Shown here: positions 63,806-64,000 of the stretch, in pieces
Position numbering within the stretch: the stretch's first letter is position 1
Layout of the letters: each line of letters begins with the position of its first letter
NCBI RefSeq assembly: GCF_006861655.1
Contig: NZ_SESI01000003.1
Coordinates: 248,001 to 312,000, forward strand
Length of the DNA stretch: 64,000 bases
Direction of reading: 5' to 3'
Source: Halonotius roseus
Lineage (GTDB): Archaea; Halobacteriota; Halobacteria; Halobacteriales; Haloferacaceae
Notes under the pieces: generated by a model
Told to the model about the DNA's origin: nothing
Seen by the model: the letters and a program-made list of their open reading frames with translations, nothing else
Databases searched by the model: none
Position numbers and translations under genes: made by a program

Positions 63806-63955
63806 ATGACAGGCATGGAGTGGCGGTCGGAGGAGATCGAAGAGACCGTCGATACTAACGTGCCGTTCGGTGACGCACTCGCCGCGCTGGCTGTTGACAC
63901 GGAGGTCGATGTCGATCCGGTGGCTGCGGTTCGTGAATCACGTGAAGAGATATGA
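63806..63955 (+). CDS. VapB-like antitoxin
   Basis: A 49-aa acidic protein (MTGMEWRSEEIEETVDTNVP) without a full DNA-binding domain visible. Its TGA overlaps the ATG of the next gene (ATGA), whose start MTVFLDSNVFIAIV is that of a PIN-domain toxin. That context makes it the antitoxin. Confidence 0.7.
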   Translation: MTGMEWRSEEIEETVDTNVPFGDALAALAVDTEVDVDPVAAVRESREEI

Positions 63956-64000
63956 CGGTCTTCCTCGATTCGAATGTTTTTATTGCGATCGTTACCGACG
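63952..64000 (+). CDS. PIN-domain toxin (VapC-like), truncated by the window end
   Basis: Only the first 16 residues are present: MTVFLDSNVFIAIVTD. FLDSNVFI contains the first catalytic Asp of PIN-domain ribonucleases. The rest lies beyond the window. Confidence 0.72.
   Translation, partial: MTVFLDSNVFIAIVTD

Noticed and set aside
1..64000. CRISPR array, rRNA or plasmid origin
   Set aside because: No regularly spaced repeats, no rRNA sequence and no Orc/Cdc6 or replication-origin features were seen.

Overview
The window is chromosomal DNA of a haloarchaeon (class Halobacteria). The evidence is the high GC content, strongly acidic proteins, TATA boxes about 25-30 bases ahead of leaderless starts, and a set of archaeal or haloarchaeal genes: psmA, RNase P subunits Rnp2 and Rnp3, the duplex TatCt with TatCo, geranylgeranyl reductase, ribosomal protein S8e, archaeal RNase J, NurA, HTH-ThiN and an LWR-salt protein. 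I cannot name the genus.

Layout. 1-2.4 kb: 3' part of a membrane-anchored helical-repeat/HhH protein, tRNA-Gly(CCC) and two membrane proteins. 2.5-12.6 kb: a PAS histidine kinase with an acidic tail, a 517-aa protein of unknown function on the minus strand, an orphan TnpB element, then a tightly packed plus-strand operon. That operon encodes a charged coiled-coil protein with ESCRT-III-like layout, a Vps4-like AAA ATPase with an MIT-like N-terminus, a degenerate FHA-like protein and, after a short gap, a Ser/Thr protein kinase. 12.7-17.9 kb: serine acetyltransferase, a ribbon-helix-helix regulator overlapping a queuosine-precursor-type transporter, and divergent tatCt/tatCo. 17.9-26.1 kb: a receiver-histidine kinase, small redox and phosphatase genes, geranylgeranyl reductase, small haloarchaeal genes and the mobB-rnp3-rnp2-psmA cluster. 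26.2-38.5 kb: a 1216-aa sensor kinase, RNase J, ThiR, a two-domain winged-helix regulator, a GCS2-family ligase, ilvD and conserved small genes. 38.6-50 kb: an alpha/beta hydrolase, an AT-rich paralogue of the first gene, NurA, HAD and CBS proteins, and a kinase / response regulator / receiver-kinase operon. 50-64 kb: DUF2240, S8e, Nif3-like, HAD, a 269-bp palindromic element, DJ-1/PfpI, the haem/sirohaem genes, Mn-dependent pyrophosphatase, a DUF389 protein, a short Hel308-like helicase, a stand-alone copy of the kinase C-terminal domain, NYN and PUA proteins, a presenilin-like protease, and a VapBC pair cut by the window end.

The strongest candidate for an undescribed system is the 8.5-12.6 kb operon: a possible ESCRT-III/Vps4-like remodelling pair with FHA-like and protein-kinase partners in a lineage that divides with FtsZ. 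Its kinase C-terminal domain recurs as a separate gene at 60.8 kb, and MIT/TPR-like membrane proteins occur at both 0 and 39.6 kb. These assignments rest on reading motifs and layout, not on a search.
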